DNA of 64,000 nucleotides from Candidatus Accumulibacter affinis (GCA_016713625.1 JADJOT010000011.1:62001-126000); one strand, 5' to 3'; shown: positions 8,395-17,544, numbered from the stretch's first letter. The notes: generated by a model not told the origin, from the sequence alone. Translations and numbers: made by a program.

Positions 8395-10303
8395 CCTAGA
8401 TTCCTCTGTTGCACAGCGCGTTGTTGCTGGTGGTCGGAGCCAGCTCTGCCTTCGGATACGCCAGCCTGAAGCAGCCGCGGACCACCCTGCACACTCAGGT
8501 TGCATCACTCGACTTCCTGGGTCTGTGGCCACACAGCCCAATAATCCGGGATTTTTTCGCTAGCCAGAGAGCAGAGCAGGTAGAGCGTTCCCGTGGTCAT
8601 GACAGGAGGCTTTGGCGGCGAGGATTTTGGCGGCGATGTAGCCGATCAACGCCCGCCATCGGTTGCCCGGGGGCAACTGAGGCGCAGTTGCTCGGATATG
8701 CTGTAAGCCCTCACGAACATTGGAAATTAGCGCCTTGACCTGATCCACGGCGGTGTGTGATGCTGATCAGGAGGCGTTTTTGCCCGGCATGCTCGGTCAG
8801 TCGTCCCACCGCAGCGAGTAACAAGGGGCGGCTGGTGATCGCTTCCAGTCGCGCCTTCGGATTCGCTAGCCGCATGTACCAACTCCACCAGTTATAGACC
8901 AGCGCGACCGCTTGCGCACTCAGGTTGCATCGCTCGATGTCCTGGGTGGTGTAACCTCCCCAGCCCCACTGATTCTTCAGTTCATCAAAACCGTTTTCGC
9001 AGTCGGCCCGGTCTCGGTACAGCTGTCCGATGGCTTCCAGAGGGTACGGGGTGTTGGTAACGAGTACGGCGTATTCCCATGCCTTCACCGGATCGTTCGT
9101 ATCGATCAGATCCAGGCAGGCTTGCTGCGGCTTTTTTGCCTTGGTGGGTGGCATTGCGCCTTGCCCGCTTGCGCTTGGGAGTTTCGGCGAGAGCGTCTTT
9201 GGTCACTTGGCGGCGCATCACGACGACGCGTCGGGTCTTGCTCCAGCCTTCCAGCCTCAACTGGTCTTCGTGGGCTTCCCAGCCTTGCCCCACGTTGCAC
9301 CAGCCGTCTCGCGGCCAATGGCGAAGCACGAGCCGTTTGACGTTGGCGCTTTGCTTGAGTTTGAACAGGTGCGGCTGGTCAATCTCTTCGAGTTCGCACA
9401 TCACTCTGTCCGTGCCATACGCGCAGTCTCCGCGCACCAGGCGCGGGCGCTCTTTGAGAGCAAATCCGAGAATCAGCTTCGTGAGGCCGGGCAGGCCATG
9501 CGCGGCGCTGTTCGATTTGCCACTTTGAACCTGCGCCAGGAGCACCAACCGTAGATTGGCTACCCAGTAGGTGTGAACGGTATGACTTGGGCGACCTGGT
9601 TTCGTGGGGTTGTAGCCGATTTCTGCTCCGCTTTGGTGTCCGTACAGGACTTTGATCGTGGTGTCGCAATCCAGTATCCAGCCATGGGTCATCGCTGGCT
9701 TCACACTCTCCAGTAACGAGCGCTCCATCCACGCTTCGGCGCGCTTGAGTTGGGCTTCCTGCTGCGCTTGCTGTTCCTCGGTGTCCGTCGCTTTGGGGGC
9801 CGGCGCGATCAGCTTCAATCCCCGCCGCAAGCTTTCGTCGCCCACGAGGCTGGTCATACCGAGAATATCCGGTGCTACACCGTCACCACGCAAACTCGCA
9901 ACATGCGCATAGCGCCACTGCCCGTCAAGAATCGACAACATCCACGTGCCCAGGACATCGCGTACCGTGGGGGCATTCCCGCTGGTGTACTCCAGCGGGC
10001 ACTCACGAACCCAGTTCTCGAAGAGCTCTGTCGTAGCCAGGTACTCGCCAAAAAAACCCAACTGCGCCATCGCCGTGACGTTCCCTCTGGGATCCCAGAC
10101 CACTTGAAAACGACCTCCGGGCGTCAATACGCTCATCGCGTCCGTATCCACAAACCGCTCTTCAATCGCTTGCTCGACCGCTACCACTAGCCGCTTCTTA
10201 CTCAATTCGCATTCACCCATTTGGTGACCTCCCTGATCCGCGGCAAACCCGCTCCACGCCTAAGTTTGCAGCAAATCCAGGAGGGTCAACTGAGGAAAAT
10301 AGG
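8395..10303. mobile_element. IS1380-family insertion sequence (1909 bp) with 5-bp target duplication
   Basis: The left end CCTAGATTCCTCTGTTG and the reverse complement of the right end CCTATTTTCCTCAGTTG form terminal inverted repeats like those of ISEcp1-type IS1380 elements. The 5-bp target duplication TTCAT is at 8390-8394 and 10304-10308. It contains one leftward transposase gene and about 300 bp of non-coding left end. Confidence 0.9.
8711..10220 (-). pseudogene. IS1380-family DDE transposase, frameshifted
   Basis: Starts MGECELSKKRLVVAVEQ at 10220 and runs ~500 residues. A DDE domain is seen in HGWILDCDTTIKVLYGHQSGAEIGYNP, LVRGDCAYGTDRVM and LYRDRADCENGFDELKNQWGWGG. Around 9143 the frame changes at a run of six A (GGC AAA AAA GCC). 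With five A the protein continues into KKPQQACLDLIDTNDP and ends at 8711; with six it ends early at 8985. Either a sequencing error or an inactivating slip. Its promoter must lie in the right end just upstream. Confidence 0.85.
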
Positions 10304-10569
10304 TTCATGGGCATCAAGACCTTCGCCGATCTCGAACAATGCCTGCTGCGCAAGGTGATTCCGCTGCTGCAGGAGCATTTTTTTGAGGATTGGTCAAAGG
10401 TCGGCCTCGTGTTTGGGTATGGCAAGAAAACGGATATCGCGCCGGTCATCTCCAAGAAGTCGCTTGACGCGACAGCGCTCTTCGGCAGCGATGTCGAGGT
10501 CGGTGACGGCGGGGCGACGTTTGCGGTGGCGAACAAGCTGACGCCGGACATGGTGAAAGCCATCTACGA

Positions 10570-10840
10570 ATGACTGTCGTCAGCTTCCGGGAGTACGAGC
10601 GGATTCCGGTGGTCGAGGCTTTGTCCTCGCCAACGAAGCGCGCGCTCTCGGTCGCTGAAATCAATCAGCTGGATGCGCTCGCCGTGCGCCTGAAGATCCC
10701 GGTCATTGAGCATCTTTCGCGTAGCCGGGTGCGGCCCGCGCAGTACGTCGGGGCGGTGCAGCTCGGTGGGCGCAGGGTTGAGTTCCTGCCCAAGATCGAA
10801 CAGACGGAAGTCGAGGCCGACCTGCCGGCACCATGCTCCG
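10570..10840 (+). pseudogene. mcrC: McrC N-terminal fragment
   Basis: MTVVSFREYERIPVVEA followed by QYVGAVQLGGRRVEFLPKIE matches the start of McrC, the nuclease partner of McrB. The match ends after about 85 residues (EADLPA), before the PD-(D/E)xK nuclease domain. The frame then passes into unrelated sequence. It overlaps the mcrB stop by 4 bp, the usual mcrBC arrangement. The restriction system is therefore non-functional here. Confidence 0.65.
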
Positions 10841-11060
10841 GCGCGCCGGGCGGCTCGCACTTTTGGTGGCAGGCGAAGCGGTCAGGCAGTTTGCGGACGA
10901 GGCACAACGGCTGCCGGCGACGACCGAAGCCGAGCGTCCGGTCATCCAGCGCGTCGGGCAGGATATTTTCCGCCAGTCGCTGATCGACTACTGGCGGGGG
11001 CGCTGCGCCGTCACGGGGCTTGACGTTCTGCCGCTGCTGCGCGTTCGCGGGAGAGCTTGA
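10833..11060 (+). pseudogene. HNH endonuclease fragment fused onto mcrC
   Basis: In the frame offset from mcrC, EAVRQFADEAQRLPATTEAE then RVGQDIFRQSLIDYWRGRCAVTGLDVLPLL resembles the region just before the HNH centre of a common HNH endonuclease family, where it is followed by RASHIKPW. The sequence stops at LLRVRGRA, so the catalytic His is missing. A deletion appears to have joined the start of mcrC to the middle of a separate nuclease gene. Confidence 0.5.
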
Positions 11061-11063
11061 TTC

Positions 11064-12356
11064 TCACAGTGGCTCGAAATCGGCCCGGATGTCGTCGATG
11101 CTTGCTTGCGCGAGCCCGGCCTCGCGGGCGAACCGGGGCCAGGCCTCGAGTGCGGCGCGTACGTCGGCGAGGGCGTCGAGCGGGCGGCGGACGCTGAAGC
11201 GGTCGGCTTCGACGAGCAGGTCGGCGCGCGTGATGCCGCTGAATTTGCCGTTGACGCTCAACAGGTGCTGGTAAGTCCATTCGCCGCTGGGGTTGTGCGC
11301 GTGTGTCAGGTCGTAGGCCGGGGCCAGTTCCCAGTTCCCACCCTGCTTCAGGCGGAAGGCAAAGTTCTTGCTGTGGTCGTCGCAGTTCTTCGCCATGACG
11401 TTGAAGGCCATGCGGCGGAAGGCCTGGCCGATGGCCTGGTCGCCCAGTCTGAGCTGCGCGATGGCCATGAAAAGCTGGGCGTAGGCGTGCGTGGCGCGCT
11501 GCTTGTAGTCGAGGTGGCTGATTGCGCAGAGAGTCTGCAGATGGTGCCTGACCGTGGCGCCGTCGGCGATGTCGCGGTCGAAGCGGCGGGTCATGAAATG
11601 GGCGCGCCCGCTTTCCTCGAGCAGGCGGCTGGGCGCCATCGAGATGCCGGCGGCTCCGGCCATGCGGTGGTAGGCGTACTCGATGCGGCCGTAATCGGCG
11701 CTGCCGCCCAGTTCGGCATCCTTGCCGACGCCGTCGAACTTGAGCAGCCAGTGCTCGAAGCCGGGGGCGGCGTCGAACTGGCCGCTGCGGATCTCGTTGG
11801 TCTGCGGATTCCAGGCAACGACGGCCTTGGCACGGGCGCCACCGGCCGAGGTGCCGACGCGGATGATGTTGGCGAGCGCCGCCTGCGCCTGGAGATCGCC
11901 GGACAGGTCGGCGTGGATGATCCTGCGTGCGGCCTCGACCAGCCTTTTCATGGCCAGCGGCTCGGCGCTCTCGCGGTGCGCACCGCGCGCCGGCCTGAAC
12001 TCGAGGGCGCCCATGCCGCGCTTGCCCATGTAGGCGAGGCGGTCGAGCGTGGTGACGGCGCGCTGCTCGACGCCGCGGGCGCTCATCCAGGCGTCGATCA
12101 GAGCATTGCCGAAATCGTCCGGCAGGGCGTCGGCCAGCAGGCCGGGCAGGCGCCTGTAGCCCGCCTCGCTCAGCTCGGGAAAAGCAAAGGTCGGGCGTGG
12201 GTCGGCGAGGGGCATGGTGAGCGGCGCCAGTTCGATGCCGCTGCGGCGCCAGGCAGGATCGTAGGCAAAAACGTAGCAGCCGAGGCGCGGATCGGGGGCG
12301 ACCGCGCCGACGCGCCTGCCCCAGATGCGGACTTCGATGACCGGGATGTCCATCAA
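11064..12356 (-). CDS. hipA: HipA-type serine/threonine kinase toxin
   Basis: 430 residues with HipA landmarks: N-terminal couple_hipA-like region (RRVGAVAPDPRLGCYVFAYD), ATP-binding loop GTSAGGARAKAVV, HFMTRRFDRD, the catalytic NCDDHSKNFAF and the following YDLTHAHNPSG. HipA toxins phosphorylate translation factors such as tRNA synthetases and slow growth. The N-x-D-D-H catalytic residues are intact. It overlaps hipB by 4 bp (ATGA), the usual antitoxin-first order. Frame and length look complete, unlike most neighbours. Confidence 0.9.
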   Translation of the reverse strand: MMDIPVIEVRIWGRRVGAVAPDPRLGCYVFAYDPAWRRSGIELAPLTMPLADPRPTFAFPELSEAGYRRLPGLLADALPDDFGNALIDAWMSARGVEQRAVTTLDRLAYMGKRGMGALEFRPARGAHRESAEPLAMKRLVEAARRIIHADLSGDLQAQAALANIIRVGTSAGGARAKAVVAWNPQTNEIRSGQFDAAPGFEHWLLKFDGVGKDAELGGSADYGRIEYAYHRMAGAAGISMAPSRLLEESGRAHFMTRRFDRDIADGATVRHHLQTLCAISHLDYKQRATHAYAQLFMAIAQLRLGDQAIGQAFRRMAFNVMAKNCDDHSKNFAFRLKQGGNWELAPAYDLTHAHNPSGEWTYQHLLSVNGKFSGITRADLLVEADRFSVRRPLDALADVRAALEAWPRFAREAGLAQASIDDIRADFEPL

Positions 12357-12664
12357 CCTTCCCGCGGGCGGCGGCGAGCGCGTTGCGGCGGCTTGGGCTG
12401 GCGCAGCAGGTCGAGCGGATTGACGGTGGCTTCGGGGGCGAGCAGGTCGATTCCCTGCAGCGAATCGAGCGCCTTCAACACGCGCAGGAGTGTTTCCACG
12501 GTCGATCCCCGCCCGGCTTCAAGATTACGCAGGGCCTTTTCCGAGAGGCCGGCCTTCTCGGCGGTGGTGCGCTGATCCAGGTTGCGGCTCAGGCGCAAAC
12601 GCTTCAGCCGCTCGCCAAGCTGTTGCTGAAGTTCGTTCGGGGTGTTGAACGAGGAGGAAGTCAT
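12353..12664 (-). CDS. hipB: HipB-type Xre antitoxin
   Basis: 103 residues with an Xre helix-turn-helix (LGERLKRLRLSRNLDQRTTAEKAGLSEKALRNLEAG) and a basic tail QPKPPQRARRRPREG. HipB neutralises HipA and represses the operon. Upstream (about 12690-12705) a perfect GGTTAACC palindrome and a nearby CGTTAATCGG half-match could be its operator. That operator is inference from position only. Confidence 0.85.
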   Translation of the reverse strand: MTSSSFNTPNELQQQLGERLKRLRLSRNLDQRTTAEKAGLSEKALRNLEAGRGSTVETLLRVLKALDSLQGIDLLAPEATVNPLDLLRQPKPPQRARRRPREG

Positions 12665-13052
12665 TTATGAGCTATGCGGTCGATAAATGCCGGTTAACCA
12701 AAGAAATAGCGTTAATCGGTACGTTTAGATTGTCATTTTACAACAGAACCGGCCCTGCCCGCAGCTTTTCGAGGACTGCATTTCCCGCTTCGCCAGGCCA
12801 GGCGTCGAGGTCGGCATCGGTGCGCACGATGCAGCGGGGCGGGAAGAGTGAGTGCCAATGGGCTGCATCAAGGCACTGATCGGTGCGTGATTCGGGGGGC
12901 TTTTCAACGGGCTCCAGGTTCCCGACGCGATGTTTGACGCTGCTTGAAGAAGGCTCATATACTCTTCCCGGTGCCGTCTATCTGCTGCAAACAGCGCTGG
13001 CCGTGACCAACAAGAGAACGGTAAACCGGTGCATTGAGTCAGACCACTTTTT
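12665..13052 (-). other. hipBA upstream region with an open remnant of an unknown gene
   Basis: About 390 bp without a recognisable complete gene. Leftward, a clean open frame reads from about 12960 to a stop near 12740: VGNLEPVEKPPESRTDQC, then WHSLFPPRCIVRTDADLDAW and EAGNAVLEKLRAGPVLL. It has protein-like composition but no start and no family I recognise; an upstream in-frame stop suggests a 5'-deleted remnant. The end nearest hipB holds its promoter. Confidence 0.3.
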
Positions 13053-13154
13053 GTAACTCCTCAAAAACCCCGGGCATAAGCGTTCGCTGAATTCGGGGTG
13101 CTTGCTTGCAGGAAGGGCTGGACACAGCGCGCGAGATGTGATTCAATCCGCAGC

Positions 13155-14767
13155 ATGAGCACGGAAACCCCACGGAAGCTTCCCGGTATCCCGGATATCC
13201 CTGCCGACCAAAGGACACCGGCGGTCGTGCAGCTGCTGGAACTCTGCCATCGGCAGCAGGAACAGATTCAGGCGCTGCGCGATGAGGTGGCGCGACTGAA
13301 GGGTCAGAAGCCGAAGCCCGTGATCAAACCGTCGGCGCTGGAAGGCGATCGCACCGAGAAGAAGCAAGGGCAGGCGCCGAAGCCTCACGGCAAACGCCAC
13401 AAGACGGCAGAGCTTGAGATCCACGAGTCGGTCAAGCGACAGCCGGCAGAGACGATTCCGCCGAACAGTCGCTTCAAGGGCTACCAGGATTTCGTGGTGC
13501 AGGAGCTCCGGATCGGGGTTCACAACACCCGGTATCGGCTGGAGCGCTGGGTCACCCCCGAGGGCGAGAGCCTGATCGGCCAGTTGCCTGCCGAGATCGG
13601 CGGTGTGCATTTCGGCCCGCAGCTGCGCGCTTTCATCCTGTACCAGTACCACCATGCGCATGTGACGCAGCCGCTCTTGCTTGAGCAACTGCGGGAGTGG
13701 CAGATCGACCTCTCGGCCGGGCAGCTCAGCGCGTTGATCACCGACGGCCATAGCGAGTTCCATCGCGAGAAGGACGCGCTGCTGCAAGCGGGCTGCAGCG
13801 CAGCCGGTACGTTCATGTGGACGATACGGGTGCGCGCCATCGGGGCAAGAATGGGTACTGTACGCATATCGGCAACGAACGCTTCGCCTGGTTCGCGAGC
13901 ACCGACAGCAAGAGTCGGATCAATTTCCTGGAATTGCTCCGTGCCGGGCACGATGCCTACACCCTGAATCAGGCCGCGCTGGCCTACCTGGCCGAGCACA
14001 AGCTGCCGTGCGCCCAACTCCAGGCACTCACCGCGCTGGCACCGGCGGTATGGACGGGTCAAACCGCCTGGCAGGCGGTCTTGGCTCAGCAGGCCATCAC
14101 CGATCCGCGCCATGTTCGCCTGGTGACCGAAGGCGTCTTGCTCGGTACCGTCGTCGAGCAGGGCGTCGCCACCGATCTGGCGATCGTCAGCGATGACGCC
14201 GGGCAGTTCGATGTGCTGACCCACGTCCTGTGCTGGATCCATGCCGAACGCGTACTGGCCAAACTGCTCGGCTTCAACGATCTGCAACGCCAGGCGCTGG
14301 CCTCGGCGCGCAGCGAGCTGTGGGCGATCTACGATGCGCTCAAGGCGTACAAGGAAGCGCCGGAGGCACTCACTGCAGCCGCGATCGAAGCCCGCTTCGA
14401 CACGCTTTGCGCCACCCGGACCGGTTATGCCAGCCTCGATCAGGCCCTGAAACGAATGCGCCGCAACCGGGAGGAGTTGCTGCGCGTGTTGCAACGTCCC
14501 GAGCTTCCCCTGCACAACAACCTCAGTGAGTCGGATATCCGCGACTACGTCAAGAAGCGCAAGATCAGCGGCTCCACCCGCAGCGCGTCCGGCCGCCGCT
14601 GCCGCGATACCTTCGCCAGCCTCAAGAAGACCTGCCGCAAGAACCAACTTTCCTTCTGGCAATACCTTCAGGACCGCGTCTTCGGCTGGCATCGGATTGC
14701 TCCGCTGGCGCAGTGGATCTTTGAGGCCACGCCGACGGGGGCGAATGGTCCCGTACCTGGCCCCTGA
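13155..14767 (+). pseudogene. tnpC: IS66-family transposase (TnpC-like), one-base deletion
   Basis: Starts MSTETPRKLPGIPDIPADQ with a coiled coil (ELCHRQQEQIQALRDEVARLKGQ) and a basic linker. The DDE domain has YVHVDDTGARHRGKNGY, the second Asp region IVSDDAGQFDVLTHVLCWIH, and the Glu in LHNNLSESDIRDYVKKRK. At about 13790 this copy has GGG where copy 2 has GGGG, so the frame breaks after LLQAG. The span is 1613 nt, one less than the 1614 nt of an intact 537-residue gene. Corrected with copy 2 the gene is complete. Confidence 0.85.
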
Positions 14768-15639
14768 AACGGCGTCCGCTCGCTATTGCGGGCGCATCTT
14801 CAGCACCGCGGAGCTCGACCAGATCCGGCGGCTGATCGCAGCCAATCCTGCCGCCTCGCGCGCGCAGCTGTCCCGCTTGGTCTGTGCCGATCTCGGCTGG
14901 TGCCGCGAGGATGGGCGGATCAAGGAGATGAGCTGCCGCGTGGCGATGCTGCGCATGCAGACCGATGGCTTGCTGCAACTGCCGCCGCCGCGCAACGGCA
15001 ATCACAACGGAAAACCCTGGCACCGTCGTACCGCGCAGGCCGAACCCGATGCGCCCCTGCGCGCCGACGGCCCCTCGTGCCCTGGGGGCAATGCAACTGT
15101 ACCGGGTCAGCCATCGCGCGGAGTCGCAGCTGCACAACGAGTACATCGACCGTTACCACTACCTCGGCTATCAACCGCTGCCCGGCGCCCAATTGCGCTA
15201 CTTCGTTCGCGCCGGCGGACGCCTCGTCGCCTTGCTCAGCTTCGCTGCCGCCGCCTGGAAGACCCAGCCGCGCGACCGCTAGATCGGCTGGACGCCCGCG
15301 CAACGCCAGGAGCACCTGCACCGGGTCGTGAACAATGCGCGATTCCTCATCCTGCCGTGGATTGAATGCAAGAATCTGGCCTCGTCCATTTTGGCTCGCG
15401 CCGCCCGGCAGATCGCCGCCGACTGGCAGCTCCAATACGGTTACCGGCCGCTCTTGCTCGAAACCTTCGTCGAGCAAGAGCGCTTTCGCGGCACCGCTTA
15501 CCAGGCGGCCAACTGGATCTGCCTCGGTCAAACCACCGGCTGCGGCAAGCTCGATGTTCACCACCAAGCCCTGCTGCCGATCAAGACCGTCTGGGTCTAT
15601 CCGCTCGACAGGCACTTCAGACGGGTACTCTGCGGGTGA
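14745..15639 (+). pseudogene. druA: DruA-like DUF4338 protein carried by the IS, copy 1 (frameshift and stop)
   Basis: The ATG overlaps the transposase end by 23 nt, suggesting coupled translation. The N-terminal part has RYCGRIFSTAELDQIRRLI and LPPPRNGNHNGKPW. After a variable linker the C-terminal part has AESQLHNEYIDRYHYLGY, NNARFLILPW, LLLETFVEQERF and HFRRVLCG, characteristic of DUF4338, the family of Druantia DruA. Copy 1 has one extra base near 15083 and a TAG at 15280 where copy 2 reads CACTATATC (HYI). Span 895 nt against an expected 894. DruA function is unknown biochemically; the other Druantia genes are absent. Confidence 0.8.
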
Positions 15640-15720
15640 GTGCGTCGCTCCGAAGCCAACCCAGTGCCATGCTCCTGCCCAGGGTTTTTGAGAAGTTACA
15701 CTTTTTTTGAAGCATTCAGG

Positions 15721-15762
15721 ATGAAGATCGCCGTATTCAGCGCCAAGCGCTATGACCGGGAA
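15721..15762 (+). pseudogene. ldhA-like N-terminal scrap
   Basis: ATG followed by KIAVFSAKRYDRE matches the beginning of bacterial D-lactate dehydrogenase (MKIAVFSTKPYD). The match ends after about 14 codons where the convergent small gene begins. The IS66 element lies just upstream. Probably the 5' end of a host gene displaced by insertion of the toxin-antitoxin block. Confidence 0.45.
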
Positions 15763-15965
15763 TGCGAGCCCTCGTTGATGACCGCCATCGCCAATCGATG
15801 CAGCTTCAGCAGGTCGGTGCGAAGCTGCGGCGGCGTAACATATTCGCCATCGTTGAGGTCGGCGCGCAACTCGTCCACGGCATCGACGGCGCGCAGCAGC
15901 GAATGCGTCTCGAAATTCTCCGGGGACAGCTTGTCCCCTTCTTCGCCGGTGATGCGGGCTGCCAT
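15750..15965 (-). CDS. small hypothetical protein downstream of the HigA-like antitoxin
   Basis: 71 residues beginning MAARITGEEGDKLSPENF; a GGAG lies 8 bp upstream of this ATG, which is why I prefer it to the earlier in-frame one. Sequence is helical and acidic (LLRAVDAVDELRADLNDGEYVTPPQL). It follows the antitoxin within a few bases and probably shares its transcript. No family recognised. Confidence 0.5.
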   Translation of the reverse strand: MAARITGEEGDKLSPENFETHSLLRAVDAVDELRADLNDGEYVTPPQLRTDLLKLHRLAMAVINEGSHSRS

Positions 15966-15978
15966 CAGGGGACTCCGA

Positions 15979-16314
15979 TCAGGCGGTTGCAAGCGTCAGA
16001 TGCCCGAGCAGTTCGGCCGCCGGCCGTACCTTGATTTCGATGTCGTGACCGAGGCGATTCAGGCAGTCCATCAGCTTGCGTTCGGACAAGTTGGTGAAGT
16101 CGCCGTGCATCATGCCCGACACCTTCGGTTGCGGGATGCCCATACGCTTGGCCGCCGCTTGTTGGGTGAGCCCGAGGGCACGCATCGCCTTCCTGATCTC
16201 AACCACCAGGCCAGTTTTGATCTTCAGTTTCTCGGCATCGGGCAGTCCAAGGTCGGCAAAGACGTTGCTCGAGCTGGTTTGAACCTCGACGCCTTCAATG
16301 ATTCGTTTTTGCAT
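15979..16314 (-). CDS. HigA-like Xre-family antitoxin
   Basis: 111 residues with an Xre/HigA2-type helix-turn-helix: VVEIRKAMRALGLTQQAAAKRMGIPQPKVSGMMHGDF, then LSERKLMDCLNRLGHDIEI. Such proteins bind the partner HigB/RelE-like toxin and repress the operon. It overlaps the upstream toxin pseudogene by 20 nt. With the toxin dead it is an orphan antitoxin, possibly retained as a regulator or anti-toxin shield. Confidence 0.8.
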   Translation of the reverse strand: MQKRIIEGVEVQTSSSNVFADLGLPDAEKLKIKTGLVVEIRKAMRALGLTQQAAAKRMGIPQPKVSGMMHGDFTNLSERKLMDCLNRLGHDIEIKVRPAAELLGHLTLATA

Positions 16315-16573
16315 TTCGTAGCTCCTGTGCCAATGCCTCGGCCACCTTCAGCCGAGTGCGGATGATGTCCCTGTCCACCTTTGGCGTGGCGATCCCGCTC
16401 TTGCTCTTCTTCTAAAAGCAGTGCAGGACGAACACCGCTTCCACAAACTTCACCGTGTAGACCGCCCGATAGGTGCCACCGGCATCGTCTTCGACGACTT
16501 CCAGCACGCCGGCACCGCCGAAGCCCTTGTAGCTGCTCGCGATCCATTCGAGCGGCTTTTCTTTGTTGGTCAT
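16295..16573 (-). pseudogene. HigB/Gp49-like toxin, internally deleted with an amber stop
   Basis: Reads MTNKEKPLEWIASS, then KGFGGAGVLEVVEDDAGGTY, AVYTVKF and VLHCF, a TAG, then KKSKSGIATPKVDRDIIRTRLKVAEA. In intact members the stop position is Gln (FQKKSK) and about 30 residues lie between WIASS and the KGFGGAG strand; these are missing. Both lesions point to genuine decay rather than a single read error. The upstream ATG and antitoxin overlap are preserved. Confidence 0.75.
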
Positions 16574-16582
16574 GGCAATAGT

Positions 16583-16792
16583 TTATATCTGTTCAGGTAA
16601 ACCAGGAAGCACAACACCTGCAAGGATGATGTCGCCAAACTCGAGGTCGCCTTGCCGGGTTGCATTCGCATCGAGCAGGCTGGCGCTGCCCCAGGTGAAC
16701 CGGGGGCGGCCCAGTCGCTCGACGAGCCGATCGGCCATCAGCCGCGCGTGACGGCCCTTGCCGTTGGGAGATGGATGGCGACGAGGCAGCAA
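16583..16792 (-). pseudogene. Fic-domain protein, C-terminal remnant (mobile mystery protein B-like)
   Basis: The stretch SPNGKGRHARLMADRLVERLGRPRFTWGSASLLDANATRQ matches the Fic motif region HPFxNGNGRxxR of 'mobile mystery protein B'. The motif reads HPSPNGKGRHAR, with Lys replacing the conserved Asn and Ser replacing Phe. Only ~65 residues remain. Fic enzymes transfer AMP to proteins; this remnant lacks most of the fold. Confidence 0.5.
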
Positions 16793-16829
16793 TGGAAACG
16801 GACGGCAATTTCAGCTGGGATCGTGTTGT

Positions 16830-17437
16830 TCAGCCGGGACTGTCCAGGCTGCTGCGCTGCGGCTTGACGATCAGGTCAGCAATCCAGCGTTTGAACTCGC
16901 TCAGGCGAGGATCGTAACGTTCGCAGGCCATCAGACTTTGCCCGAAGACGTAAGCGTAGAGGGAGGAGGCTGCGGCTTTCGCTTCGTCCTCGGAAGCGCC
17001 GAGTACGACAAACAGCTTACGGGTGCATTCCAGGCGCCAGCTGTCCACTTCCTCGACAACCGCGGCGGCCTGCGCATCTCGGCGTGCCCAGTCGCGTACC
17101 GCCAGTTCGATCGAGATACCCTTGCGGTTGCGCGTCGAGCCATAGACGTCGATCAGGTGCAGGAGTTGCTCGTGCTCATGGCCAGGTGTAGTCACCGTCT
17201 GCTTGTCGATGTCGCGGATGCGACCGTCCCGCCAGGTCTCCAGAACGGCTGTGAAGAGATCCGGGCGATCCTTGAAAATGCCAGTAAAAACTTCCCTTGG
17301 TGACGCCGAAGTTTTCGCCAGCACCTCGATCCGCATGCCCTGCACCCCTGTTCGGCGAGCACCTCGATGGCCGCTTCGATCCACCCGCTGCGGTCTAGCG
17401 CTGCCCGGGGCCTGTTGCGGGTGAGCCTCATCGTCAT
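16830..17437 (-). pseudogene. TetR-family regulator, multiple one-base frameshifts
   Basis: Frame-corrected it reads MTMRLTRNRPRAALDRSGWIEAAIEVLAEQG, then VQGMRIEVLAKN, FGVTKGSFYWHF and KDRPDLFTAVLETWRDG, followed by a TetR ligand domain ending SSLDSPG. The helix-turn-helix spans three frames: shifts lie near 17340 (GGGG), 17310 (AAAA where AAAAA is needed) and 17280 (TTTT where TTT is needed). All are at homopolymers, so the gene may be intact in vivo. It diverges from etfBA and probably represses it, as PsrA/FadR-like TetR proteins do for fatty-acid genes. Confidence 0.7.
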
Positions 17438-17508
17438 CTGGTCCTTTCCTGAATCGCCCGGGTGAGGCAATATTACGGGCTGACGCGCCGCTGCCTCGGC
17501 CGACGCTG

Positions 17509-17537
17509 TTGACAGCCATTGTTCCATACGGTACCTT
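17509..17537 (+). promoter_or_regulatory. sigma-70-like promoter for etfBA
   Basis: A consensus -35 TTGACA (17509-17514), a 17-bp spacer and a weak -10 TACCTT (17532-17537). It points to etfB and gives a leader of about 110 nt. It is the clearest promoter between tetR and etfB. Confidence 0.5.
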
Positions 17538-17544
17538 ACGCCAT

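Larger units (their letters stand above)
7099..10573 (+). pseudogene. mcrB: McrB-like GTPase subunit of a modified-DNA restriction system, interrupted by IS1380
   Basis: The reading frame starts within the gene (IVSVAEAAQRGDWQAVEDAD) and continues to 8394, then resumes at 10304 as MGIKTFADLEQCLLRKVIPL and ends at 10573. Walker A is YGPPGTGKTYRSV and Walker B/McrB signature is CVLVIDEINRGNIAKIFGELM. McrB is the AAA+ GTP-dependent motor that works with the McrC nuclease to cut methylated foreign DNA. Removing IS1380 and one copy of its 5-bp duplication restores HMLGHAYF-MGIKTFADLE exactly, so the IS insertion is the cause of disruption. The 5' end is separately lost at the IS200 fragment. The stop overlaps the mcrC start (ATGA). 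Confidence 0.85.
13053..15699 (+). mobile_element. IS66-type element carrying druA, copy 1 (2647 bp)
   Basis: Ends GTAACTCCTCAAAAACCC and, reversed, GTAACTTCTCAAAAACCC form near-perfect terminal inverted repeats starting GTAA, as in IS66. Flanks share ACTTTTT (13046-13052 and 15700-15706); a one-T difference hides a probable 8-bp duplication. The same element recurs at 54746-57392 with exactly the same length. Contents are a TnpC-like transposase and a DUF4338/DruA gene; the small IS66 genes tnpA and tnpB are absent, as in the ISBst12 subgroup. Confidence 0.85.

Noticed and set aside
9143..9160. Programmed frameshift at A6 in the IS1380 transposase
   Set aside because: The shift needed corresponds to one A too many, and IS1380 transposases are normally one frame. 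Similar one-base indels occur in housekeeping genes here, so an error or simple mutation is more likely.
11106..12575. 489-codon rightward open frame over hipAB
   Set aside because: It is the shadow of the intact hipA and hipB genes on the other strand; the translation is Gly/Ala/Val-rich low-complexity with no domain.
14745..15639. Complete Druantia defence system
   Set aside because: Only the DruA family member is present; no DruE helicase or other Druantia genes lie nearby, and the gene is inside an IS.
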